A stretch of 33,638 bases of DNA from contig CADCIZ010000010.1 in the NCBI GenBank assembly GCA_902801685.1, positions 1-33,638 of the forward strand. Direction: 5' to 3'. The notes beneath the pieces are model-generated. The model ran no database searches. It saw only the letters and a program-made list of their open reading frames with translations, and had not been told where the DNA came from. Below are positions 26,128 to 33,638 of this stretch, piece by piece. Every line of letters starts with the position of its first letter. Position 1 is the stretch's first letter. This DNA is from an uncultured Erysipelotrichaceae bacterium (GTDB lineage Bacteria; Bacillota_I; Bacilli_A; RF39; UBA660). Made by a program: the position numbers and the translations under genes.

Positions 26128-26133
26128 TATAAT
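26128..26133 (+). promoter_or_regulatory. -10 box for the DUF2974 gene
   Basis: TATAAT preceded by TGTGC; no good -35. It gives a ~95-base leader containing the structured element at 26152-26213. Confidence 0.6.
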
Positions 26134-26151
26134 GGTTACAGAATTAAATTG

Positions 26152-26213
26152 TTTATTTATTTGTTGTGATGGTTTCGGACTATCTTAACTATCGCACCAA
26201 AATTGTAAATAAA
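26152..26213 (+). other. Structured leader of the DUF2974 gene
   Basis: Stacked helices: TTTATTTA/TAAATAAA (26152-26159, 26206-26213), TTTG/CAAA (26160-26163, 26198-26201) and GTGATGGT/ACTATCGC (26166-26173, 26188-26195, two wobble pairs), capped by a 14-base loop. No T run follows, so it is not a simple terminator. It could be a regulatory RNA element or part of the element's right attachment region. Confidence 0.5.
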
Positions 26214-26236
26214 AATAATATGTAGTATGGTGATTT

Positions 26237-27319
26237 ATGAATTTAATAAGTTATATTGAAAAATATGGTAATAAAACTTTTGATGATAAACCATTAAATG
26301 GAGTAGATAAATTAATACTTAGTAATTTATCGTATGTAGATTTTAAACATATTGTTGCTAAAAATAGTTTTATTAAAATAAGATTAGAAGAAGCTGGAGA
26401 AGAATTTTTTTCTAATAATTATGATAAGGGTAAGAAAATACTAGCAGTAAAAGGTGGTATAAAATTACTTAAAGCAATGTATAAAACCGCTAGATATAAA
26501 GATTTACTTCTATTCAATTATGAAAGTATAATAAATGATGTAGAACAGTTTTCGGCACTTTCAATAGAGATTAAACCAAAACTTGTTTATGTATCATTTG
26601 AAGGAACTGATGATTTAGTAATTGGTTGGAAAGAAGATTTTGAAATGTGTTACAAATTTCCAGTTAAATCCCAAAAAAGTGCTATTAATTATATGAATGC
26701 TCATTTTACATTTAAAGATTGTAAATTAATATTAGGTGGTCACTCTAAAGGTGGTAATCTTTCGCTCGTTGCAGCTATGTATTCTAATTTTTTGGTAAGA
26801 AATAAAATCATAGAGATTTACTCTTATGATGGGCAAGGACTTTTAGAAGAACAATTAAATAGTTCTAGATATAAAAAAATAGAAGATAGATTTATACACG
26901 TTATTCCTAATAATTCTGTTGTTGGTTTAATGCTTTATTCAACAAACAATAGAGTTATTAAGACAAATTATGTTGGGGTACTTTCTCATTTTGCTTTAAA
27001 CTGGCAAGTGGATGAAAATGATTTAATAGATGATGAATTAAAAAAATCATCAATTGATTTAAAAAATAGAATGGATAAATGGTTAGAAAAATATAATAAA
27101 GAAGAAAAAGAAAAATTTGTTGAAGAAATATTTGAAGTATTCAATAAGAATAATATTACATCTCTTATGCAAATCGCACATAATCCTAAAATGTTTATTA
27201 AACTTTTAAATGATACATCTAAAGTTGATAGTACAGCTAGTATGATGTTTAAAGAGTTTGTAGATATGGTAAGAACTTTCTTCTTTAAAAATGTAAAAGA
27301 AAAAATAACTAAAAAATAA
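26237..27319 (+). CDS. DUF2974 (Mbeg1-like) alpha/beta hydrolase
   Basis: 360 residues, cytoplasmic. The nucleophile elbow GGHSKGGNLS, preceded by the strand LVYVSFEGTDD and followed by SYDGQG, is typical of the lipase-like Mbeg1/DUF2974 family found in many Firmicutes. The substrate is unknown. GGTGATTT precedes ATG 26237. The C-terminal ~80 residues are helical and charged. It converges with the next gene on a shared bidirectional terminator. Confidence 0.88.
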   Translation: MNLISYIEKYGNKTFDDKPLNGVDKLILSNLSYVDFKHIVAKNSFIKIRLEEAGEEFFSNNYDKGKKILAVKGGIKLLKAMYKTARYKDLLLFNYESIINDVEQFSALSIEIKPKLVYVSFEGTDDLVIGWKEDFEMCYKFPVKSQKSAINYMNAHFTFKDCKLILGGHSKGGNLSLVAAMYSNFLVRNKIIEIYSYDGQGLLEEQLNSSRYKKIEDRFIHVIPNNSVVGLMLYSTNNRVIKTNYVGVLSHFALNWQVDENDLIDDELKKSSIDLKNRMDKWLEKYNKEEKEKFVEEIFEVFNKNNITSLMQIAHNPKMFIKLLNDTSKVDSTASMMFKEFVDMVRTFFFKNVKEKITKK

Positions 27320-27343
27320 GCAAAGCCTAAATTGACTTTGCTT
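27318..27343. terminator. Bidirectional terminator shared by convergent genes
   Basis: AAGCAAAG/CTTTGCTT stem (27318-27325, 27336-27343). The plus-strand stop (27317-27319) touches the left arm and the minus-strand stop (27327-27329) is in the loop. Confidence 0.8.
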
Positions 27344-28040
27344 TTATTAATTCTTTTTCTTTACTACTTTGTTTAAAATTTATAATAGCTCTTGTATTAT
27401 CTTCATTCATTGTTAATTGATATTCATCATATGTATTTAAACTTTCCCTTCCTTTATTTATAATTGCATTAAACATACTTATTGTATAATCATTTAAATT
27501 AATAATTCCTTTATTTTCTTTTTCAACTATAATTGTATTTGAATCAAGGGTTTGTTTAATTATATAAGTCTCATTATTATCAGTAACTTTATATCCTTCC
27601 TTATCAAAATCAACAACTACTGGTAAATTTAATCTTTTTTTAGTATACACATTTTGTAGAATTAAATATATATCATTAATTTGCTTAGATATTATTTTTT
27701 TTCTAATTAATGCTTCTTGTAAGTCACTTGAATTTGTTTTGAAATAAATTTCTTGATTAATCCTTGATAATGCATGAATATATTTTTCATATAAATTATT
27801 ATATTCACTAACATTTATATTTTGATATTGTTTATAATCTATTATCCATTTAAATAAATTTATATATCCTATTAATCCTTTATCAGTTATTTCGACAAAA
27901 CTATTTTCATTTATCTCATCATTATTGATTACCATATCCAATTGTTCAGGTATAGTATTATACTTTTCCTTAATAATTATTAAGTCATTTTTTTGAATAT
28001 AAAGTTTATTTACACTATCTTCTTTATTTAATATTTTCAT
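27327..28040 (-). CDS. Hypothetical 237-aa protein
   Basis: No signal peptide, membrane helix or motif I know. Mostly helical in the first two thirds, with a predicted beta-rich stretch around residues 140-190 (VVVDFDKEGYKV...). Ribosome site AGAAAGGAAAA upstream on the minus strand. Its promoter TTGACA (28086-28091), 16-base spacer, TATAAT (28064-28069) is clear. Single-gene unit. Confidence 0.8.
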   Translation of the reverse strand: MKILNKEDSVNKLYIQKNDLIIIKEKYNTIPEQLDMVINNDEINENSFVEITDKGLIGYINLFKWIIDYKQYQNINVSEYNNLYEKYIHALSRINQEIYFKTNSSDLQEALIRKKIISKQINDIYLILQNVYTKKRLNLPVVVDFDKEGYKVTDNNETYIIKQTLDSNTIIVEKENKGIINLNDYTISMFNAIINKGRESLNTYDEYQLTMNEDNTRAIINFKQSSKEKELIKAKSI

Positions 28041-28063
28041 AATGTTTTCCTTTCTGCATGATT

Positions 28064-28091
28064 ATTATAGTAATAATTTAAATTTTGTCAA
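28064..28091 (-). promoter_or_regulatory. Promoter of the 237-aa hypothetical gene
   Basis: Minus strand TTGACA at 28086-28091, 16-base spacer, TATAAT at 28064-28069. Confidence 0.82.
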
Positions 28092-28142
28092 TAACAATGT
28101 ATAGAATTTTACTTATTTCACACTATAATAGTGGAGGCGAAC

Positions 28143-28574
28143 ATGAAAGAAAATATTAATGCTTTAGATGAAATAAATAAAGGCGCAACCATGGGAATGG
28201 ATGCAATACATTTTATTATTGATAAGATTGATAGTAGTGATTTTAAAAGTGTAGTAGATAAGCAGTATAAAGATTATGAGGCTATTTCTAAACATATTAA
28301 TGAAATATATGATAAATATAATAGTGAAGATGAACCTCATAAAACAAGTGTAGTAAATAAGGTAATGACATGGTATGGAGTAGAGATGAAAACACTTACT
28401 GATAAAAGTGATTCCAAAATTGCAGAATTATTACTTCAGGGGACAAACATGGGAATAATTGAAGGAAGAAGAATACTTAATAATAAAGAATTAGATGATG
28501 AAGTAAAAGATATTATGAGTAAGTATGTAACAATGCAAGAAGAATGTGTTGAAAAGTTAAAGGACTATTTATAA
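28143..28574 (+). CDS. Predicted four-helix (ferritin-like) protein
   Basis: 143 residues, all helical, with the repeated pattern KGATMGMDAIHFI and later LLQGTNMGIIEGRR seen in small ferritin-like (DUF2383-type) proteins of clostridia, from memory. Metal ligands are not obvious. ATG 28143 follows GTGGAGG; a TATAAT lies at 28124-28129, so the leader is very short. A terminator overlaps the stop codon. Confidence 0.75.
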   Translation: MKENINALDEINKGATMGMDAIHFIIDKIDSSDFKSVVDKQYKDYEAISKHINEIYDKYNSEDEPHKTSVVNKVMTWYGVEMKTLTDKSDSKIAELLLQGTNMGIIEGRRILNNKELDDEVKDIMSKYVTMQEECVEKLKDYL

Positions 28575-28590
28575 GTTCTTTTTCTTTTAA
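28559..28590 (+). terminator. Terminator overlapping stop codon of four-helix gene
   Basis: AAAGGACT/AGTTCTTT stem (28559-28566, 28574-28581, one wobble), seven-base loop, T-rich tail. The TAA stop (28572-28574) straddles the loop. Confidence 0.7.
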
Positions 28591-28622
28591 CTAAAATAGT
28601 GTATAATTTAGTTGGTGGTACT

Positions 28623-30902
28623 GTGGTTATAGTATGTGATGATTATAGAAAAGATGAACTATTAAAGAATAATAGAAATAAACTTAGTAGTGTTAAATAT
28701 ATGAGTAAGCAAGAATTTATTCGTAAGTTTTTCTTTGATTATGATAAGAGGACTATATATGAATTATGTAGAAAGTATGATTATTCTTATGATGCTGCTT
28801 TAATGTATTTAGAAAATATTAACTATATAGATAATAAGAAATATAATAATGAGAAACTTGATAAGTTAGTTAGTATTAAGAATTATTTAGATAGTAATAA
28901 TCTACTTATATATGATAAATTATTTAGAGAGTATTTAAAAAGTAATGAAGTAGTATTTGATTCTATTGATTTAACTAAGGCAGATAATATTATGATTAAT
29001 GAGTTAAAGAATATTACTTCTGTTACTATAAAAGAAAAAGAATACAATAAATATACTCCAACAATAATAGAGTTTAAAACAATGGATGAAGAAGTAGAAT
29101 ATGTAGCTATTAAGATATGTGAATTAATTGATAGTGGTATTGATATATCTAATATAAAGATATCTGGTATTAATAATGATTATGATAATTCTATTAAGAG
29201 AATATTTGATATGTATAATTTAAAAATAGGTAAGAGTATTAACTTATATTCTACTAATACTGTTAGAATGTTTATAGAAAACTTTAATAGTGATATTAAT
29301 AAGACTATTGAATTACTAAAGAGTAATAAGTGTGATAGAGACACTATTGATAGACTAATAGATATCGTAAATAGTTATAACTTTGTTGATGATTATAATT
29401 TAGTTAAAGATATGATTATTAGTGAGTTAAAAAGTATTATAAAAGAGATTCATTATGATAACGAGATAGAAATAATAGATATTATGAATAATAATATAAA
29501 AGATGAGTATGTATTCTATTTAAACTACAATCAAGAATATATTCCTAAAATACATATTGATGACTATTATATAACAGATGATATAAGAGATTTAACTAGA
29601 TTAGAGAAAATAGAAATACTAAATAAAAAAGAGAGAATTAATATAAAAAGAGCTTTAGAAAGTATTAAGAATTTAACAATAACATATAAACTTAAAAGCC
29701 CATTCGCTTCTTTTAATAAGTCTAATGTATTAGATATAGAATCTATAAAGGGTAGTTTACCTACTAAGTATAATTATTCTAATATTAGTAATAAGGTTAA
29801 TTTAACAATAATGTTAGATGATTTAATTAAGTATGGTAATATAAATAGTAATTTATCTTTATATAATAAACATTATCATATTGACTATAATACTTATGAC
29901 AATAAATATATTAGAATTAATACTAAAGATTTATATGAATATCTAGGTAATAAATTAAATCTATCTTATACAAGTATGAATGATTATTATAAATGTTCAT
30001 TTAAGTATTATTTAAAGTATATACTAAAAATTAATATTAATAAAGAGATTATTACTAGGTATATTGGTTCTATATTTCATTATGTATTAGAACGAGGATT
30101 AGATAGTGATATAGATATTAATGAGACTATAACGAAGTATTTAAATGATAATAGTATAGAATTAAGTGATAAAGAGTTATTCTTTTTAGATAAGTTAAAG
30201 GAAGAATTACCTTTTATAATAGAGATTATTAGAAAACAAGATGATTTTATAAAACTAAAGAAAAGACTTTATGAAGAGCGTATTGAAATTAAATATCATA
30301 ATAAGATAGATATTTCTTTTGTAGGTATAATAGATAAGATAATGTATGATAATGATATATATGCCTTAATAGATTATAAAACAGGCAATGATTCTATAGA
30401 TATGTCACTTAATTATTATGGAATAAATATGCAGTTAGCTATATATTTATTACTCGCATCACATAGATTTGAAGGAGCAAAGTTTGCAGGATTCTATCTG
30501 CAACACATTTTAAATAAAGTAGGTAAGAGTGAAGATATATCTAAATTAGAGGCTAAATATAAACTTGTTGGATATAGTAATACAAAATATATAGGAGAGT
30601 TTGATAAAACATATAAAGATAGTAGTTTGATTAAATCTCTTAAAATAAAAAGTGATGATTTATATTATTCTACTAGTAAGGTATTAAGTGATGATGAGGT
30701 TAACAATTTAATTATCCTTGCAAGCAATAAGGTAGAAGAGTGTATTGATGGAGTGGTTAATGCTAATTTTAATATAAATCCTAAAAATATAGCAGGTAAG
30801 AATATAGGTTGTGAGTTTTGTAATTATAAAGATATATGTTTTATGAAGAATAAGGATGTAGTTTATTTAGATAAGAAAGATAATTTTTTGACAACAAATT
30901 AA
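28623..30902 (+). CDS. AddB-like PD-(D/E)XK nuclease with iron-sulfur cysteines
   Basis: 759 residues from GTG 28623, preceded by GGTGG. The upstream in-frame GTG 28599 overlaps the TATAAT -10 box at 28602-28607 and is rejected. The C-terminal third has LSYTSMNDYYKCSFKYYL, GSIFHYVLERG, a catalytic core with GIIDKIMYDNDIYALIDYKTG, and MQLAIYLLLA. It ends with GCEFCNYKDIC, giving four cysteines spaced as in AddB-type Fe-S nucleases. The N-terminal part is helicase-like in length only; no Walker A is visible and the protein is much shorter than typical AddB (~1,150). Role: probably recombinational repair with an AddA partner elsewhere, or a stand-alone variant. Confidence 0.82.
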   Translation: MVIVCDDYRKDELLKNNRNKLSSVKYMSKQEFIRKFFFDYDKRTIYELCRKYDYSYDAALMYLENINYIDNKKYNNEKLDKLVSIKNYLDSNNLLIYDKLFREYLKSNEVVFDSIDLTKADNIMINELKNITSVTIKEKEYNKYTPTIIEFKTMDEEVEYVAIKICELIDSGIDISNIKISGINNDYDNSIKRIFDMYNLKIGKSINLYSTNTVRMFIENFNSDINKTIELLKSNKCDRDTIDRLIDIVNSYNFVDDYNLVKDMIISELKSIIKEIHYDNEIEIIDIMNNNIKDEYVFYLNYNQEYIPKIHIDDYYITDDIRDLTRLEKIEILNKKERINIKRALESIKNLTITYKLKSPFASFNKSNVLDIESIKGSLPTKYNYSNISNKVNLTIMLDDLIKYGNINSNLSLYNKHYHIDYNTYDNKYIRINTKDLYEYLGNKLNLSYTSMNDYYKCSFKYYLKYILKININKEIITRYIGSIFHYVLERGLDSDIDINETITKYLNDNSIELSDKELFFLDKLKEELPFIIEIIRKQDDFIKLKKRLYEERIEIKYHNKIDISFVGIIDKIMYDNDIYALIDYKTGNDSIDMSLNYYGINMQLAIYLLLASHRFEGAKFAGFYLQHILNKVGKSEDISKLEAKYKLVGYSNTKYIGEFDKTYKDSSLIKSLKIKSDDLYYSTSKVLSDDEVNNLIILASNKVEECIDGVVNANFNINPKNIAGKNIGCEFCNYKDICFMKNKDVVYLDKKDNFLTTN

Positions 30903-30932
30903 TAAAATGGTAATATGATTTCAGGAGGGTTT

Positions 30933-31535
30933 ATGAAAAGAAAATATGTTGAATTAAATACAAATAATATTGAAGAATATAGTGATAATACTAGAAATAT
31001 ATTATCTTATTATATAGCTATGAAGCAAGATAATATAAGGTATGTTAATTATTATAATACAAAATTAAATGGTGTTAATGAAGAGTTAAGTGTTGTATTA
31101 AAAGAAATAGATAAACTTATTAATGAGATAAATGAACTTAGTAAAAGAATATCATCTTTAGAAAAGGGAAAATCTCTAGTTGCTTATAATCATAATTTAT
31201 TATTAGGTAATAAAGATAAAAATAGTATTAATAAGATTAATGATGCTAGATATTTTTATTTTGAGATTATAGATGAGTTAAATAGACTAATTAGTTATAG
31301 AGATGAATTAAGAGATAATCTTAAAGATAATAAAGATAGAAAAAATGTATTAGTGTCAGAAAGGAAAAAATATAATATAAAAGTGAATAGATGTGTAAGT
31401 AATGTAGATATTTGTAATTACAATATTAAAAAATGTCACAAAACATTAAACAGAATTGACAATATATATTTTTATAAAACTGATAAAGCGCTAGAATCAT
31501 TCATTATGCCTAAGGTTAAAAAGATAAAATACTAA
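30933..31535 (+). CDS. Coiled-coil protein of unknown function (200 aa)
   Basis: 200 residues from ATG 30933 (AGGAGGGTTT directly before). Long coiled coil in ~50-160 and a basic C terminus. No signal peptide or membrane helix. It lies 30 bases after the nuclease gene and 14 bases before a second coiled-coil gene, probably one operon. Function not recognisable. Confidence 0.8.
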   Translation: MKRKYVELNTNNIEEYSDNTRNILSYYIAMKQDNIRYVNYYNTKLNGVNEELSVVLKEIDKLINEINELSKRISSLEKGKSLVAYNHNLLLGNKDKNSINKINDARYFYFEIIDELNRLISYRDELRDNLKDNKDRKNVLVSERKKYNIKVNRCVSNVDICNYNIKKCHKTLNRIDNIYFYKTDKALESFIMPKVKKIKY

Positions 31536-31549
31536 AGGAATGACAATAT

Positions 31550-32032
31550 ATGGTTAATGAAAAAACAGATTGTTTAATAACTAATATAATTAAAGAAAAT
31601 ATTCAAATAACTGAGGATATATATATACTTAATTTAGAAATAAAAAAAGTTACTGAAGAAATATCTGAAATTGATATAGAAATTTATATATATGAAAATA
31701 CTTTAAATGATTTAATTAGATATGAGACTAGAAATGAATCTGATATTTTTAGAATTTATAACGAATATAAAATAATTGCTAATAGGAATGCTTTATTAGA
31801 AAATAAATTAAATGAATTAATAAAGAAAAGGTTATTCTTAATAAAGAATAAAAAAATACTTAAACAAAAACTAAAAATGAATAAGAAGCATATTCATATG
31901 TTAAAGAAAAGTAATAAAAGTGTTAATAGTATTATTTTACCAATAGAATTAAATGGTACAGAAAATGGTGAAGATAAAACTGTTAATCAAAAAATGCTAA
32001 TTAAAACAAATAAAATAAAAAGGAATAAGTGA
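31550..32032 (+). CDS. Coiled-coil protein of unknown function (160 aa)
   Basis: 160 residues, similar in style to the preceding gene: coiled coil ~10-110 and a basic, Lys-rich tail. AAAGGAATG precedes ATG 31550. The two may interact with each other, judged only by adjacency and matching architecture. The terminator at 32020-32046 overlaps its stop codon. Confidence 0.78.
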   Translation: MVNEKTDCLITNIIKENIQITEDIYILNLEIKKVTEEISEIDIEIYIYENTLNDLIRYETRNESDIFRIYNEYKIIANRNALLENKLNELIKKRLFLIKNKKILKQKLKMNKKHIHMLKKSNKSVNSIILPIELNGTENGEDKTVNQKMLIKTNKIKRNK

Positions 32033-32046
32033 GTTGCTTATTCCTT
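32020..32046. terminator. Bidirectional terminator, coiled-coil operon and def unit
   Basis: AAGGAATAAG/CTTATTCCTT perfect stem (32020-32029, 32037-32046), loop TGAGTTG holding the plus-strand stop. On the minus strand a T-rich tail (TTTTTATTTTATTT) follows, so it works best for the def unit. Confidence 0.8.
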
Positions 32047-32048
32047 TG

Positions 32049-32129
32049 TTACGCAGTATAGTAAATTAATATTGATAGTGCACATGCTACTATTGCAAGA
32101 ATTATATACTTTAACATATATTTAAGCAT
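32049..32129 (-). CDS. 26-residue single-pass membrane peptide downstream of def
   Basis: ATG lies directly after the def stop codon (TAAATG) and the frame ends at TAA (32049-32051). The product opens MLKYMLKYII, has a hydrophobic run ILAIVACALSILIYY and ends TA: one membrane helix with a basic N terminus. GAGG about nine bases upstream, within def, can serve as ribosome site. Translation is probably coupled to def. The following terminator places both in one transcript. The function is unknown. Confidence 0.6.
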   Translation of the reverse strand: MLKYMLKYIILAIVACALSILIYYTA

Positions 32130-32678
32130 TTATATCAACCTCAATTCATATTCTCCATAAAATCTATGATTCTTATCTATTCTATCATAGAATAATATTC
32201 CATCTAAGTGATCTATTTCATGTTGGAAAGCAATTGCTAATTCTTCACGAGCACGTATCTTTATTTTATTACCATTTATATCATATCCTTCGATGGTAAC
32301 TCTAGCATGACGTTTTACATGACCATCAACATCGCGGTTTACACTTAAACATCCTTCTCCTGCTTCTGCTGCAATCATTTCACTTGAATAACTAATTATT
32401 TTAGGATTTACTACAACATATTCATCAAATTTACCATCATCTACTTCATGGACTATGACTATTATTCTTTCATTAATACCAAGTTGGGGAAAAGCTAGTC
32501 CCATTCCTGGACGCAAATCATATTTTTCTGCTAATTCTTCTATTTGACTATATGTTAGTTCATCAATTATTTGCTTAATAATTTTTTTATATTCATCACT
32601 TATAGGTAATGTTGCTTCTACACTTTTTTTTCTAAGTGATTTTTCTTTTTCATCCAAGATATTTAGTTTTTTAAACAT
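32130..32678 (-). CDS. def: Peptide deformylase
   Basis: 182 residues. The three PDF motifs are present: GMGLAFPQLG (motif I, Phe where Ala is usual), EGCLSV (motif II, metal-binding Cys) and QHEIDHLDG (motif III, two His ligands and catalytic Glu). It removes the formyl group from nascent proteins at the ribosome. Length and an acidic insertion fit the longer Gram-positive type. CAGGTGAT precedes ATG 32678; a TATAAT lies a further ~20 bases upstream. Terminated with the small membrane peptide gene by the hairpin at 32020-32046. Confidence 0.95.
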   Translation of the reverse strand: MFKKLNILDEKEKSLRKKSVEATLPISDEYKKIIKQIIDELTYSQIEELAEKYDLRPGMGLAFPQLGINERIIVIVHEVDDGKFDEYVVVNPKIISYSSEMIAAEAGEGCLSVNRDVDGHVKRHARVTIEGYDINGNKIKIRAREELAIAFQHEIDHLDGILFYDRIDKNHRFYGEYELRLI

Positions 32679-32791
32679 AATATCACCTGCCAGGCTATAT
32701 TATAGCACATTTCCCTGAAAAATAAAAATCATTTTGTTTCGATAAATGTGTAAATAAAATGTAAAAAATATGCTTTTATATCAATTAGGTA

Positions 32792-32820
32792 TTGTGAATT
32801 ATAGATACATACTATATAAT
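32792..32820 (+). promoter_or_regulatory. Promoter of the secreted beta-helix gene
   Basis: TTGTGA (32792-32797), 17-base spacer, TATAAT (32815-32820), about 23 bases before the start codon. Confidence 0.75.
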
Positions 32821-32842
32821 TTAATTGTAGGAAGGTGTGTAT

Positions 32843-33638
32843 ATGAAAAAATATTTTAAATTAATTTTATTCCCAGTATTGTTATTTGCTTTTATTGGAA
32901 TAGTTGGAGCGAAAAGTTTTGAAATATCTTCAGAAGAAGAATTTAGTAATGCATTTAAAGAAAGTGGTACTTATAAATTAACTGCTGATTTAAAAGATAC
33001 TTCAACTGTAACAATATCAAGTGGAGTTGAAGTAGTTCTTGATTTAAATGGTCATTCAATCGAAGCAGGATTAAGGCAGGCTGAAAGACATTATTATGCA
33101 ATTGATAATTATGGAAAATTTACTTTAAAAGATTCTATAGGTGGAGGCTATATAAGCGCAAGAGGAATTGAAAACTTAACTGGTGGTAATATGACTATAT
33201 TATCTGGTGAGATTATTGCGATAGATTCTAATGGTGGAGCAGCAATTTGGAATGACGATAATCTTAAAATTAGTGGCGGAAAATTAAAAACAACTCACGT
33301 AGGGTCACCAAAAGATACGTACGGTGCAGGATGTTTAAATAATGGTGGAACTGCTGTTATTGATGGTGGAACTTTTGAAAGTGTAAATAGAAGAACATAT
33401 GCAATTATTTCATCTGGCAATATTACATTAAATAACAATCCAATCGTTACAGGTGCACATGGAGGTCTGACAATAGACTCTGGAACTGCAGTTGTTAATG
33501 GTGGAAAATATACTTCTACTGAATACTATGGTTTATATGTTTCTAATGATGCAAGAGGAGTTGATCCGGAAAAAGCGGCTGTTACTGTTAATGGCGGTAC
33601 ATTTACTGGTAAAAGTTATTCTGTATGGATTGGAAGTG
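32843..33638 (+). CDS. Secreted beta-helix-like surface protein (5' part, runs off window)
   Basis: An open frame from ATG 32843 (GGAAGGTGTGT upstream) to the window end, at least 265 residues and incomplete. The N terminus MKKYFKLILFPVLLFAF followed by GIVGA is a clear signal peptide. The mature part has repeated 'GG.A.I', 'I.GG.F' and 'V.NGG.Y' turns, as in pectate-lyase-like beta-helix or adhesin proteins, and starts with 'EEFSNAFKESGTYKL'. It is likely exported to the cell surface. Nothing can be said about an anchor because the 3' end is missing. Confidence 0.85.
   Translation, partial: MKKYFKLILFPVLLFAFIGIVGAKSFEISSEEEFSNAFKESGTYKLTADLKDTSTVTISSGVEVVLDLNGHSIEAGLRQAERHYYAIDNYGKFTLKDSIGGGYISARGIENLTGGNMTILSGEIIAIDSNGGAAIWNDDNLKISGGKLKTTHVGSPKDTYGAGCLNNGGTAVIDGGTFESVNRRTYAIISSGNITLNNNPIVTGAHGGLTIDSGTAVVNGGKYTSTEYYGLYVSNDARGVDPEKAAVTVNGGTFTGKSYSVWIGS

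Overview
The window is about 33.6 kb of very AT-rich, low-GC Gram-positive-type DNA. Trp is encoded by TGG and TGA is used as a stop, so the standard bacterial code applies and not the Mycoplasma code. Purine-rich Shine-Dalgarno sites, a T-box leader, GatCAB with AspRS, and short pilin-like and LysM proteins point to an uncultured, probably gut-associated Bacilli/Mycoplasmatota-like or clostridial Firmicute. I cannot name the species.

Layout. (1) 1-1441: minus-strand IS481-like DDE transposase and a small follow-on gene. (2) 1549-7942: a sigma-A-type promoter, a T-box leader, tRNA-Asn(GTT), gatC, gatA, gatB, an unknown gene, aspS and a DnaQ-fold-like unknown gene. This is a tRNA-dependent asparagine pathway: a probably non-discriminating AspRS charges tRNA-Asn with Asp and GatCAB amidates it, with control by a leader that appears to read tRNA-Asn itself. 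(3) 7992-8822: tRNA-Ile, tRNA-Glu and a decayed type III toxin-antitoxin locus (pseudoknot antitoxin RNA, terminator, broken ToxN/AbiQ toxin). (4) 8935-13537: kinase-like protein, five-LysM protein, prepilin-like protein behind a (TA)9-spacer promoter, and a two-gene unit ending in a SpoIID-like/peptidoglycan-binding protein. (5) 13596-14835: enolase. (6) 14847-16284: minus-strand DUF1292 plus coiled-coil operon. (7) 16344-16726: tRNA-Gln(CTG), tRNA-Thr(CGT), tRNA-Leu(GAG).

(8) 17063 to about 26106 looks like an integrative mobilizable element. It has a leader-peptide/terminator preceding a large serine recombinase, a hairpin-rich candidate oriT, and a MOB_V relaxase. Its cargo is a four-helix membrane protein overlapping a TIR-like (ThsB-type) protein, a heterodimeric ABC exporter pair and a leaderless GH16 glycanase. 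Element ends were not found.

(9) 26237-33638: chromosomal-looking genes. These are a DUF2974 alpha/beta hydrolase, an unknown minus-strand gene, a four-helix protein, an AddB-like PD-(D/E)XK nuclease, two coiled-coil proteins, peptide deformylase with a previously unlisted 26-residue membrane peptide gene attached, and the start of a secreted beta-helix-like protein that runs off the window.

The strongest candidates for something new are the membrane-TIR pair on the mobile element, the T-box that abuts the gene for its own cognate tRNA and has no visible terminator, the dinucleotide-repeat promoter of the prepilin, and the orphaned ToxI-like RNA. All functional statements rest on reading motifs by eye; no database search was possible.
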